Positions 1-7,994 of a stretch of DNA of 32,591 bases are shown in pieces. The position numbers and the translations under genes are program-made. Below the pieces are notes generated by a model that made no database searches, was not told the DNA's origin, and saw only the letters and a program-made list of their open reading frames with translations. Source of the stretch: Veillonellales bacterium (GTDB lineage Bacteria; Bacillota; Negativicutes; JAAYSF01). Every line of letters starts with the position of its first letter. Positions within the stretch are counted from its first letter, which is position 1. The stretch spans positions 1 through 32,591 of the forward strand of contig JBDKTO010000049.1 of assembly GCA_039680175.1 (NCBI GenBank), given 5' to 3'.

Positions 1-165
1 TATGGCTGCAAGAAGCAGCTCCCTGGGAGGCGACCGTCTAAGGACCTGCTCCAAGGAAGAATATACCTTATGCTCAAGACAAAGTCTAGGAACGAATAAC
101 TATACAGATACAATTAGAGCTTTATTCAGAAGTGTTAATGATGGAAAGTCGTTTCCAAAACAGGA

Positions 166-966
166 ATGTTTTTCTATAACATAGCCGTTTTGGCTATGAC
201 TCTAATATACCAGAAGGTGAATATCATCGAGGATACGCTGCGTGACGCCATTCTTACCTATGGAAAACCCGAGTCCATCTATGTGGACAACGGCAAACAG
301 TATCGGAGCACCTGGCTCCAGAAAGCTTGTGCCAAACTCGGCATTAAGCTTTTGCATGCAAAACCGTACCATCCTGAGGGAAAAGGCAAAATTGAAGCAT
401 TTAACCGCAGGTTGGATTCTTTTTTGGCAGAGATTGCCCTGCAAAAGCCGAACAGTCTGGAAGAACTCAATCACTGCCTTGCTGTATGGCTCCAAGAAAA
501 ATACCATAAGGATTCGCATGCGGGCCTTTCCGGCGTTTCTCCTGAAACCGCCTATCTTACAGATAAGCGCCCGCTTTCATTCCCAGACATCGAGGCTTGC
601 CGCGAAGCGTTCCTGCATACGGAAACCCGCGAGGTAGATAAGACGGGCTGCATCAGCTTTAATGGACAGAAATATGAAGTTGGCCTGAAGCTGGTCGGTC
701 GTAAAATCGAGGTCTTCTACGATGCAACTTGGAAAGATGAAATTGAAATCCATCACAAAGATTTCCCCATCTTCAAGGCTAAACGTCTACAAATTGGTGA
801 AAATTGCGGCCAGACAGAGCTGTTTTCAGCAGAAGCACAACCTGTCAAAGCAAAGAATTCGCGGATGCTCACAGGCTTAGAGCATCAGGCAGCTAAGACA
901 TATACACCCGCGCCTATAGCTACAAGCTTCCGGAATATGGCGAAGGAGCTGAATGCACATGTATGA
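166..966 (+). pseudogene. 5'-truncated DDE transposase (Mu/Tn7 TnsB-like, partner of an ExeA/TniB ATPase)
   Basis: This is the C-terminal part of a DDE integrase-type transposase. Visible are the second catalytic Asp in 'VDNGKQY' (D41 of the 266-residue frame) and the Glu in 'EGKGKIEAFN' (E77), with 35 residues between them, followed by a beta-barrel-like Mu C-terminal region. The N-terminal DNA-binding helices and the first catalytic Asp are missing. Family resemblance starts only near base 220, so the first roughly 18 residues of the open frame are probably unrelated sequence. It overlaps the following ATPase gene by 14 bases, the usual arrangement of a transposase with its target-selector ATPase. 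A 7-bp hairpin at 180-198 lies at the apparent breakpoint. I could not find the missing 5' part in any frame of bases 1-200. Without the first Asp it should be inactive. Confidence 0.75.
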
Positions 967-1759
967 AGGATTCTTTTCGATGAAGCATACGCCATTCACG
1001 AACCACATTCCTACGAGCAGCCTTTATCTTTCCGATGCAGTCAGAGAAGGGCTTGGCCGTCTCTGCTATGCGGCAGATCAGCAGCTCTTTGCCGTAGTAA
1101 CGGCTGAAGTCGGCTGCGGCAAGACTACGCTCATCCGGAGACTCTCAGACAGTCTTAACCCGGAAAAATATCTGGTGCTGTACCTTTCGGATTCGCAGCT
1201 TACACCGCGCTGGTTCTACAATGGTTTGCTGCAGCAGCTGGGAGCAGAACCAAAATTCTATCGCGGTGATGCCAAGCTCAGTCTGCATCAGCAGCTTGAA
1301 TATATCCGGCAAGCCAAACACAAGAAGGTGGTCACCATCGTCGATGAAGCGCATCTCCTAAAGCGCGAGACACTGGAAGAGGTACGGTTCATGCTGAACT
1401 ACCAGATGGATTCTCTGAATCCAATGGCACTCATTCTCGTAGGCCAGAACGAGCTTTGGGATAAACTAAACCTGCAAGCTTATGCTGCGGTCCGCCAACG
1501 CATTGACCTGAAATGTGAACTGCCGGCCTTTGACCGGTCACAGACCGAAACCTATGTACAGGCGCATCTGGCTTACGCTGAAGGCAGCGAGGAAATCTTT
1601 ACGGATAAAGCGCTGGATGAAATCTACAATTATTCAGCTGGATCCGCCAGAGCTATCAATAAGGTCTGTACCCATAGTCTATTGAGTGCGGCGCAGCGAA
1701 ACAAAAAGCTTATTGATGACCACATGGTTCATATGGTCATTGAAAGCGAGCTCCCATAA
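953..1759 (+). CDS. AAA ATPase, ExeA/TniB-like transposition helper
   Basis: A 268-residue P-loop ATPase. Walker A is 'EVGCGKTT' (K57) and Walker B is 'VVTIVDEAH' (D131-E132). These are followed by the 'NYQMDSLNPMALILVGQ' segment typical of ExeA/TniB-type ATPases, which bind DNA and direct a DDE transposase to its target. An AAGGAG site at 943-948 serves the ATG at 953; an ATG at 959 is an alternative. The overlap with the transposase gene suggests translational coupling. The gene looks intact, but its transposase partner is truncated, so the element is probably dead. The stop codon lies inside a 22-bp perfect hairpin. Secretion ATPase ExeA has the same fold, but the transposase neighbour decides for transposition. 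Confidence 0.8.
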   Translation: MHMYEGFFSMKHTPFTNHIPTSSLYLSDAVREGLGRLCYAADQQLFAVVTAEVGCGKTTLIRRLSDSLNPEKYLVLYLSDSQLTPRWFYNGLLQQLGAEPKFYRGDAKLSLHQQLEYIRQAKHKKVVTIVDEAHLLKRETLEEVRFMLNYQMDSLNPMALILVGQNELWDKLNLQAYAAVRQRIDLKCELPAFDRSQTETYVQAHLAYAEGSEEIFTDKALDEIYNYSAGSARAINKVCTHSLLSAAQRNKKLIDDHMVHMVIESELP

Positions 1760-1808
1760 CGGCTTAAAATTTGGCATCTCTCAAGGTGCCAAATTTTAAG
1801 CCGTTATG
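1755..1808 (+). terminator. 22-bp perfect inverted repeat at the transposon gene end
   Basis: The arms 1755-1776 and 1787-1808 are perfectly complementary over 22 bp with a 10-base loop. The left arm contains the TAA stop of the ATPase gene. There is no T-run after the right arm, so it is not a classical intrinsic terminator. It may be an RNA-stabilising or bidirectional terminator hairpin, or a transposon-end structure. Confidence 0.6.
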
Positions 1809-1943
1809 CGGCAAAGTGTGCAAGCAGATTTTGTCAAAAGTTTTGAGCAAGGCAAGGATAAAACCTGTGAGCAGCAACATGTAGAGTAGCTTTTTTCGTG
1901 GATTGCAGTATTTATACTCTGTATATATTCATTAAGAAAATCA

Positions 1944-3212
1944 ATGTTTTTAACGTTTGTTGTTGGATTTGTTTCGTATATGTTGGGGGCGGCGAATCCC
2001 CATGCCGTACTTCCTATATTTATGTACTGGCCGTTTATTACTCTTAATGCAATTGCAGTTGCAAGTGTACTTGTTGTTTTTCGCCTTATTGCGGATAAAT
2101 GGAAAGGGTGGAATACGAGTGTTATTTTTGCAAGTGGCTTAACTGCGCAAGAATTTATTTTCTCCTTATTCTCTCCACATGGGACGGTAAGTAGTATTGC
2201 TTATACGCAAATATCTAACTTGCCAATTATCCAAATTGCTTCTATCACAGGTATTTGGGGTATTACTTTTTTGATAGCCATTACTGCTGCAAATATAGCC
2301 CTATTTTATCGTTACTCGCAAAATCGCAGAATAAAAGCAAATTTGATTCCAATAAGTCTATTGATAGCTACAGTCTTATTTGGATTTTACCGTTTGAATA
2401 TGCCATTCGAGGGAGAAAGACTGAAGATTGGGATTGCTGCTATATCTACTAATTTAGAACAATATTTAGCGGTATCAGCAAACAAGGATAAACAGCAAGT
2501 TGACCAATCTATTGAACAGTATATTCAAAAAGTTGATTTGCTTGCGCAGTCTGGGGCTGAAGTTGTTTTGCTACCGGAAAAAATTATTAATTTAGAAGAT
2601 CACGATGAAAATTTAAGATACTTTAGTGATATGGTAAGGAAGAATAAAATTAATTTAATTTTAGGAGTAACTAGTAAAGATGGTAGTAAATTATATAATT
2701 CTGCTTACATTTTTTCTCATGTAGGAGAAGTATTTTTTCAATATAATAAAAAACATCTTCAACCTACTTATGAAAGTAGGTATACTCCAGGGAATTCATT
2801 GGGAGTTATGAACAAATGGGGCGTTGAAATTTGCAAAGATATGGATTTTATTCAGCCATCATTAGAGTATAGTCAACAGGAAGTAAATATTGTTTTCGTT
2901 CCTGCTCTGGATTTCCATGATGATAGTTGGAGCCATGCACGTGTTGCAATAATGCGTGGAGTTGAGGGGGATTTTGCAGTAGCTCGAGCCGGACAGTGGG
3001 GATTATTAACGCTAAGCGATAGTAGAGGTCGTATTCTAAAAAACGTATCTTGTGATATAGCACAAGATAAAGCAGATATCATGGGAGAAGTATCGCTAGG
3101 GAAAGGAAATTCAATTTACAGTAAAATTGGTTGCAGTTTTGGATGGATGTGCGTACTAAGTTTTATTATATTAAGTACTGTATTATTGTTTGTAAAACCT
3201 ACTAAAAATTAA
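1944..3212 (+). CDS. Apolipoprotein N-acyltransferase (Lnt)-like membrane protein, possibly N-truncated
   Basis: The 422-residue protein has about five N-terminal membrane segments (residues 1-150), a carbon-nitrogen hydrolase domain (160-380) and a C-terminal membrane anchor (395-416). The hydrolase triad of Lnt/nitrilase enzymes is visible: Glu in 'LLPEKI' (E212), Lys in 'YNKKHL' (K269) and Cys in 'EICKDMDF' (C297). Lnt adds the third acyl chain to diacyl-lipoproteins in the inner membrane. Full-length Lnt is about 500 residues. In frame upstream of the ATG, bases 1890-1943 encode more hydrophobic residues (LFSWIAVFILCIYSL), closed by a TAG at 1887, and there is no clear ribosome binding site for 1944. 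The 5' end has therefore probably been lost, perhaps through the adjacent transposon. The gene is AT-rich, like the next cassette. Whether it is still functional is uncertain. Confidence 0.7.
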   Translation: MFLTFVVGFVSYMLGAANPHAVLPIFMYWPFITLNAIAVASVLVVFRLIADKWKGWNTSVIFASGLTAQEFIFSLFSPHGTVSSIAYTQISNLPIIQIASITGIWGITFLIAITAANIALFYRYSQNRRIKANLIPISLLIATVLFGFYRLNMPFEGERLKIGIAAISTNLEQYLAVSANKDKQQVDQSIEQYIQKVDLLAQSGAEVVLLPEKIINLEDHDENLRYFSDMVRKNKINLILGVTSKDGSKLYNSAYIFSHVGEVFFQYNKKHLQPTYESRYTPGNSLGVMNKWGVEICKDMDFIQPSLEYSQQEVNIVFVPALDFHDDSWSHARVAIMRGVEGDFAVARAGQWGLLTLSDSRGRILKNVSCDIAQDKADIMGEVSLGKGNSIYSKIGCSFGWMCVLSFIILSTVLLFVKPTKN

Positions 3213-3241
3213 TTTGCAATAGATTGATCTCATACTAAATA

Positions 3242-3265
3242 GTCTTCCAGTCTCTTCTGGAAGAC
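3242..3265 (+). terminator. Hairpin after the Lnt-like gene
   Basis: A perfect 9-bp stem (GTCTTCCAG / CTGGAAGAC) with a 6-base loop lies 30 bases after the stop codon. There is no T-run; it is followed directly by two 'atggggac' motifs. It is a possible terminator or a repeat remnant. Confidence 0.35.
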
Positions 3266-3281
3266 ATGGGGACGGAAACAT

Positions 3282-3515
3282 GGGGACAGGAAGATTGTTT
3301 CTTTGCAATGTATTAGGAATGAAAAAAGGAAAGTAAGTAACTATTAAAATCCTATGGAATATATGGAAACTATTAAAAACGAGACTGATGAAGACCGCGT
3401 GCCGGTGGTTCGAGTCCTCCCGGGCGAACCAATCTGAATATTAGAGAGGCAAGGCTTCAGAGATTCTGAACCTTGCCGTTTTTATGTTTTTAAGCAGTTC
3501 TGCAGCGAGTAAGAA
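3282..3515 (+). repeat. tRNA-Arg-derived repeat, copy A
   Basis: The left arm (3282 to about 3380) starts 'ggggacagg' and matches the arms at 9675 and 16192, including 'tgcaatg..ttaggaa' and 'aaaaggaaag'. It is followed by a tRNA 3' half at 3394-3431, with T-arm 'GGTTCGAGTCCTCC', acceptor 'CGGGCGA' and CCA. A terminator hairpin (3448-3477) and the 'taagcagtt' tail follow. No 5' tRNA half is present, so this is not a tRNA gene. The rest of the 3213-3925 spacer shows no gene, only AT-rich sequence leading to the SIR2 gene. Confidence 0.75.
3448..3483 (+). terminator. Intrinsic terminator of repeat copy A
   Basis: Stem GGCAAGG/CCTTGCC with an inner TTCAGA/TCTGAA stem, followed by TTTTT. The same hairpin occurs in copies B to F and was presumably the terminator of the original tRNA-Arg gene. 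Confidence 0.8.
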
Positions 3516-3925
3516 GGAAAAAGTTTACTATTTTAGAGCGGGTATATCTTTCTTTGGAAAGTAGGTATCAGAAGTAGTTCTAATAGGGCATGGGCAGTGG
3601 GCTTATTTCTGATTAACAAAAGCATAGGAAGTAACTTAAATCGAAAAGCTATTTCTTTGTTGTTGATGAGTGAAATCATGTAATTTTCTTGTTGATTTGG
3701 AAGGATTTTGGTAGTAAATATGTAATTTTATTATATAAATACTAAAAGTGATTAAAATTACATTACTTATAAGCATATTAGTGCTGATTTATGGACAAGT
3801 TCTATACTTTTTATTATTATCTAATCCAAGTACTTGGAGGAATTTGACAGCAAATTAGAAAGTTAAATTTAGAATAAAAATTCGCTGGATAATTTATAAC
3901 TTTATATTATAAGGGGATTATTTTA

Positions 3926-6352
3926 GTGAAAATTTGTAATTTTGATGAAGTGAAAAATGATATAATAGAACATCTTCGGGAGCATAGGCTTATTCCGGTT
4001 CTAGGAGCTGGTTTTTCAGCAAATAGTAGTGCCGTAAATGGTAAAGTTCCATCTGGGTCGGATTTGAAAGAATATATGATTCAACAAGTTTCAAATAAAA
4101 TAAATCTGACAGATGATAAAATATGGGATAATAAAACCTTCTCGCAGGTTGCAACATATTATCATAGTAAGATAGATAAGCCAGAACAAAAAAAGTATGT
4201 TAGAAATAATTTCACGCACGTAAAATTATGTGAACTAAAATGTGATTTCTTAGATATAGATTGGATATATTTATATACTTTAAATTTTGATGATGCGATA
4301 GAAGAATGTAGTCGTTATAAGTATGTAATTTATTCGAATAGAGATGTGGACTTTAACTCCTTATCAGACGAAAAATGCGTTATAAAATTACATGGCGATG
4401 CTAAAACTTTTATATCTTATAATGATGATAATAGTCAGATTTTTGATTTACAGCAATATGCAAAAAGTCTCAAAAAAAATATAAGTCTACTTAAAAAACT
4501 AGAACATGATTTTAAGTATAATAATTTGGTGTTTATTGGATGCAGTTTAGATAATGAATTTGACATAGCGTCATTAGAAATATGTAATGATATACATGTT
4601 GATATACATAATAGTGAAAAGACATCAAAATATTATTTAGCAATAACTGAACCAGATCCTTTAAAGAAAATTGACTTAGAACAATACGGAATTACTCATA
4701 TAGTTTTGTTTGATTCTTATAATGAAATATACAGGTCTATCATTGACGCATTTGAAATTTCGAAAAAGATACCAAAAGAAGATATTGATATTTATAAAAA
4801 TTTACCTATAAAAAAATACACTTCATCAGATTATGAAATTAACGCACCTTTTTTATTTGAAGGAAAACCTATATTAGATATTGAAAGTAAAGAAATTGTT
4901 TTGCCATATTTTTTTATTACGAGAACTATTACTGAAAAAATTTCAAAAAATCTAGATAAGAACACTATCCATGTTGTATATGGGGCAAGAGTTTCTGGTA
5001 AAAGTTATTTGCTTGCAGCATTGGTTCAAAATATTAGAGATAGAAATGTTTACTATTTTGATAGTAGAAATGAAATTTCTCATGAAGTTTTAAAGGTTCT
5101 TTTTAAAAAAGAGAATGTTTTATTGATTTTTGACACTAATTCAATTGATAAGGATAGTATTTTTGATTTATTGAATAGGCAAAATGACGTTCATGTAAAG
5201 AAAAATAATATTGTAATTGCCGTTAATACATCTGATAAGGATATTGTATCAGCAGTCAATAAAAATGAACGAAATAGAGATATTATTGGATATCCGTTGA
5301 GTTCAAAATTTTCAACGACAGAGATTAACGAGATTAATAAATTGATGTCACAAGCGGGACTTCCAAACTATAATATTCAACATACTATTATTGACAATAT
5401 TATAGAAATGGCGAAAACTTTTTCTTTAGAAAAAAATTATTTTACACAATTAACTCCCAATATGAAAACAGTTAATGATTTTGTTATACTAATTTTGTTT
5501 GCTATTAACGAGAAATTATCTACATCAACTCTTATGAATTTTGATATGACAGAGTCGTGTTTTGAGCAGATGAAAAAAACTACTCCTCTTATTACAGAAG
5601 AACATACTCTCTATTTTGAGCGAAATATAGAAAATTCATCATATAAAAAATATGTTATTAATGCCAAGTATTGGCTATATAGGCAACTTGGAAGTTATGT
5701 TAGAGAGAAAGATCATTATAAAACTATTATTGATGCATACAAATATATTATTTCTATTATTTTAAAGCAAAATAAAAAAAGAGCATATTCTTTAATTATG
5801 GATTATATTAAAATTGATATCATTAATGAAATTTTTTCAAGTGAAAAAAAGGGGCAATTAACTTTAGCTAAAGCGATTTATGAAGGATTAAGTTCACTTC
5901 TTTCAGAAAACCCTCATTTCTTTCACCAAAGAGCAAAATGTCATTGGTTACAAAGTTTTAGTAGCTCATCTATAGATGAACTAATAACTGGGTTAAGATA
6001 CGCTAACATAGCAAAGCATAACTTTTTGATTGAATATGAGCACCGAAAAAATGAAAAAATTGAGATATCTTTAGAGCATGTTAATTTTACCATTGCACTA
6101 ATTTATTCTCGTATAAATATAATAATTGGACTGGATAATATCGAAGCCATGCAGAAAGCAATTTCAGCAATATATGAGGCAATCAAGGGGCAATATAATC
6201 GAAGTGATTTCCTTGAAATAAAACAAAAGAGATCATCAAAGAAAAATGATATTCAAATTATACTTGAAAGTGCTATGAAAAATGCAAGTGCTTTAGATAA
6301 TAAGTCTAAGCAAAATTTAGAAGAGGTTATTCGTGAATTGAATTATATATGA
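3926..6352 (+). CDS. SIR2-domain plus P-loop (STAND-like) ATPase, probable anti-phage defence protein
   Basis: An 808-residue protein. The N-terminal SIR2-like domain (about 10-230) carries 'LGAGFS' (27-31), 'TLNFDD' with N120, 'KLHGD' with H156 and 'FIGCSLDNEFD' (203-213). The Asn and His are the residues that SIR2 defence effectors need to cleave NAD+. Next is a P-loop domain with Walker A 'GARVSGKS' (353-360) and Walker B 'VLLIFDTN' (398-405). The long C-terminal half (about 580-808) is mostly helical and without a recognised repeat, and is a likely sensor. This order matches SIR2-STAND defence proteins such as the Avs5 type, where phage recognition triggers NAD+ depletion. Start: GTG 9 bases after AAGGGG. 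The gene stands alone and is far more AT-rich than its neighbours, a sign of transfer. It lies between tRNA-derived repeats. The architecture is well supported; the defence role is inferred. Confidence 0.75.
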   Translation: MKICNFDEVKNDIIEHLREHRLIPVLGAGFSANSSAVNGKVPSGSDLKEYMIQQVSNKINLTDDKIWDNKTFSQVATYYHSKIDKPEQKKYVRNNFTHVKLCELKCDFLDIDWIYLYTLNFDDAIEECSRYKYVIYSNRDVDFNSLSDEKCVIKLHGDAKTFISYNDDNSQIFDLQQYAKSLKKNISLLKKLEHDFKYNNLVFIGCSLDNEFDIASLEICNDIHVDIHNSEKTSKYYLAITEPDPLKKIDLEQYGITHIVLFDSYNEIYRSIIDAFEISKKIPKEDIDIYKNLPIKKYTSSDYEINAPFLFEGKPILDIESKEIVLPYFFITRTITEKISKNLDKNTIHVVYGARVSGKSYLLAALVQNIRDRNVYYFDSRNEISHEVLKVLFKKENVLLIFDTNSIDKDSIFDLLNRQNDVHVKKNNIVIAVNTSDKDIVSAVNKNERNRDIIGYPLSSKFSTTEINEINKLMSQAGLPNYNIQHTIIDNIIEMAKTFSLEKNYFTQLTPNMKTVNDFVILILFAINEKLSTSTLMNFDMTESCFEQMKKTTPLITEEHTLYFERNIENSSYKKYVINAKYWLYRQLGSYVREKDHYKTIIDAYKYIISIILKQNKKRAYSLIMDYIKIDIINEIFSSEKKGQLTLAKAIYEGLSSLLSENPHFFHQRAKCHWLQSFSSSSIDELITGLRYANIAKHNFLIEYEHRKNEKIEISLEHVNFTIALIYSRINIIIGLDNIEAMQKAISAIYEAIKGQYNRSDFLEIKQKRSSKKNDIQIILESAMKNASALDNKSKQNLEEVIRELNYI

Positions 6353-6387
6353 GAAGAAACGTTGGATAAGTGAAATTCAAACTTTTT

Positions 6388-7707
6388 GGGTAGTGTAAAA
6401 TAGTTTGTGCTTTTGAAAAAAATCCGTAGAATGAAGATATGGAGGTCAAAAGCATGGGACTATTAACGAAAGAACAAATTCGGGAACTCATTAAAGAGCG
6501 AAACATGAAGACAACCAGCGATATTTCGGCAATGCTCAAGGATCTATTTAGTGAAACGATGCAGGAAATGCTGGAATCTGAAATGGATACGACGCTAGGA
6601 TATGGGAAAAATGAGAATTCTGCCAAGCAAACCGACAATCGCCGCAACGGCCATAGCAAGAAGACTGTAGTCAGCGAATATGGCGACACCGAATTGCTCA
6701 TTCCTCGCGATCGCGAAGGCGAACATGAGCCTCTAATCGTAAAAAAGCATCAGAAAAATTTGACTGGCATTGAAGAACAAATTATTGCCCTATACAGCAA
6801 GGGTATGACAGTCAGAGATATTCAAGATCACCTAAATCAACTATATGGCATTACCGTATCGCCGACTTTGATCTCCAACGTAACCAATAAGCTCATGTCC
6901 TTGATAAAGGAATGGCAAAGTCGGCCATTGGAAAAGACCTATGCCGTCGTCTTTTTGGATGCGATTCATTACAAAGTGCGTCAAGAAGGCGCCATTGTAA
7001 ACAAGGCCTCCTACATGGTTATTGGTATTGATTTAGACGGACGTAAAGACGTTTTGGGGATGTGGATTGGTGAACATGAAACCTCCAAGTTTTGGCTAGT
7101 CGTATTAAATGAGTTGAAAAATCGCGGCGTACAGGATATTCTGATTTGTTGCGTTGACAACCTGAAAGGATTTAACGAAGCTATTGGAGCTTGTTTTCCT
7201 GAAGCCGAGATTCAAAAATGCATTGTTCATCAAATTCGTAATTCTATTCGTTATGTATCCTACAAGGATGTGAAGAAAGTACTGGCCGATTTAAAGCCGG
7301 TCTATACGGCGGCATCGGAGCCGCTGGCGCTAGAAGCCTTGGAAAACTTCGAAGCGCTATGGGGCAATAAATACCCTTTGATCGTTAATTCCTGGCGGTC
7401 CAATTGGCCGGAGCTATCAACTTTTTTCAAATACCCGCCAGAAATTCGAAAGATTATTTATACAACCAATATGATTGAAAGCTATCACCGGCAGCTTCGG
7501 AAAGTGACGAAGGGAAAAAGCGTTTTTCCTAATGACGAATCACTGCAGAAGATGCTCTATCTAGCTACTATGGACGTTCTAAGAAAATGGACAGGCCGGG
7601 TTCAAAATTGGGGACAAATGCTGCTGCAATTATCCGTCTTTTTCCCCGATAAAGTAAAATCTGCTTTATCTTAATTAGGAAAAAAGCACAAAACTATTTA
7701 CAGACCC
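6388..7707 (+). mobile_element. IS256-family insertion sequence, apparently complete
   Basis: The element is bounded by imperfect inverted repeats: 6388-6414 starting 'gggtagtgtaaaatag', and 7682-7707 ending 'ctatttacagaccc'. They match at roughly nine positions in ten with one indel, and enclose a single full transposase gene. IS256 elements normally make 8-9 bp target duplications. Here the left flank (caaacttttt) and right flank (tattagaacg) do not match. The right flank is the middle of tRNA-derived repeat B, and the left part of that repeat is missing, so a deletion or recombination followed insertion. Confidence 0.85.
6454..7674 (+). CDS. IS256 family transposase
   Basis: A 406-residue transposase of the mutator-type/IS256 DDE family, which moves the element by cut-and-copy through a circular intermediate. 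The catalytic residues are visible as Asp in 'FLDAIHY', Asp in 'CCVDNLKGF' and Glu in 'TNMIESYHRQLR'. The C-terminal part after the Glu has the usual family length. I place the start at ATG 6454, preceded by GGAGGT at 6441-6446. The in-frame ATG at 6439 overlaps that ribosome binding site and is unlikely to be used. No frameshift or missing residue is seen, so the element may still be active. Confidence 0.9.
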   Translation: MGLLTKEQIRELIKERNMKTTSDISAMLKDLFSETMQEMLESEMDTTLGYGKNENSAKQTDNRRNGHSKKTVVSEYGDTELLIPRDREGEHEPLIVKKHQKNLTGIEEQIIALYSKGMTVRDIQDHLNQLYGITVSPTLISNVTNKLMSLIKEWQSRPLEKTYAVVFLDAIHYKVRQEGAIVNKASYMVIGIDLDGRKDVLGMWIGEHETSKFWLVVLNELKNRGVQDILICCVDNLKGFNEAIGACFPEAEIQKCIVHQIRNSIRYVSYKDVKKVLADLKPVYTAASEPLALEALENFEALWGNKYPLIVNSWRSNWPELSTFFKYPPEIRKIIYTTNMIESYHRQLRKVTKGKSVFPNDESLQKMLYLATMDVLRKWTGRVQNWGQMLLQLSVFFPDKVKSALS

Positions 7708-7797
7708 TATTAGAACGGCAAGGCTTCAGAAATTTTGAGTCTTGCCGTTTTTGTATTTGTAAGCAGTTTTGTATGCTATTTATATGCTACGGCGGTT
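7708..7797 (+). repeat. tRNA-Arg-derived repeat, copy B (5' part lost)
   Basis: Only the 3' part of the unit remains: 'tattagaacggcaaggc', the terminator hairpin (7714-7749), then 'aagcagttttgtatgcta' and a second 'tatgctacgg'. The left side ends exactly at the IS256 right end. The tail matches copy E through 'gctacgg...cttac'. Confidence 0.7.
7714..7753 (+). terminator. Intrinsic terminator of repeat copy B
   Basis: AACGGCAAG (7714-7722) pairs with CTTGCCGTT (7741-7749), followed by a T-run. It lies just past the IS256 transposase on the + strand. Confidence 0.75.
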
Positions 7798-7811
7798 GCT
7801 TACGAGAGAAG

Positions 7812-7860
7812 TTAGCTGGTATCCCCGATACGGGGGAACCGTATCGGGGATACCAGCTAA
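7812..7860 (+). promoter_or_regulatory. Perfect 22-bp hairpin, first of an overlapping pair
   Basis: The arms 7812-7833 and 7839-7860 are perfectly complementary with a 5-base loop (GGGAA). Its last six bases (AGCTAA) are also the start of the next hairpin's left arm, so both cannot form fully at once. This is the layout of an antiterminator/terminator switch or of back-to-back terminators. Confidence 0.55.
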
Positions 7861-7910
7861 AGATCCCTATCAAATTTTTACAAAATTTGATAGGGATCTT
7901 TAGCTTTTTG
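7855..7910 (+). terminator. Perfect 24-bp hairpin followed by a T-run, upstream of the kinase gene
   Basis: The arms 7855-7878 and 7882-7905 are perfectly complementary over 24 bp with a 3-base loop (TAC), followed by TTTTT. This is a strong intrinsic terminator on the + strand, ending about 90 bases before the kinase start. It competes with the preceding hairpin for the shared AGCTAA. Confidence 0.7.
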
Positions 7911-7994
7911 TGGAATTTAATAACATATTAAGTAATATAGAATCGACTTGGTGAACCTATTTAGCTGCATTACCTTAGGAATAGAGGAGGCTGT

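Noticed and set aside
2-184. A 60-residue open frame at the left edge
   Set aside because: No ribosome binding site or family resemblance; all three plus frames are short here, so I could not choose one. It may be the tail of a gene outside the window.
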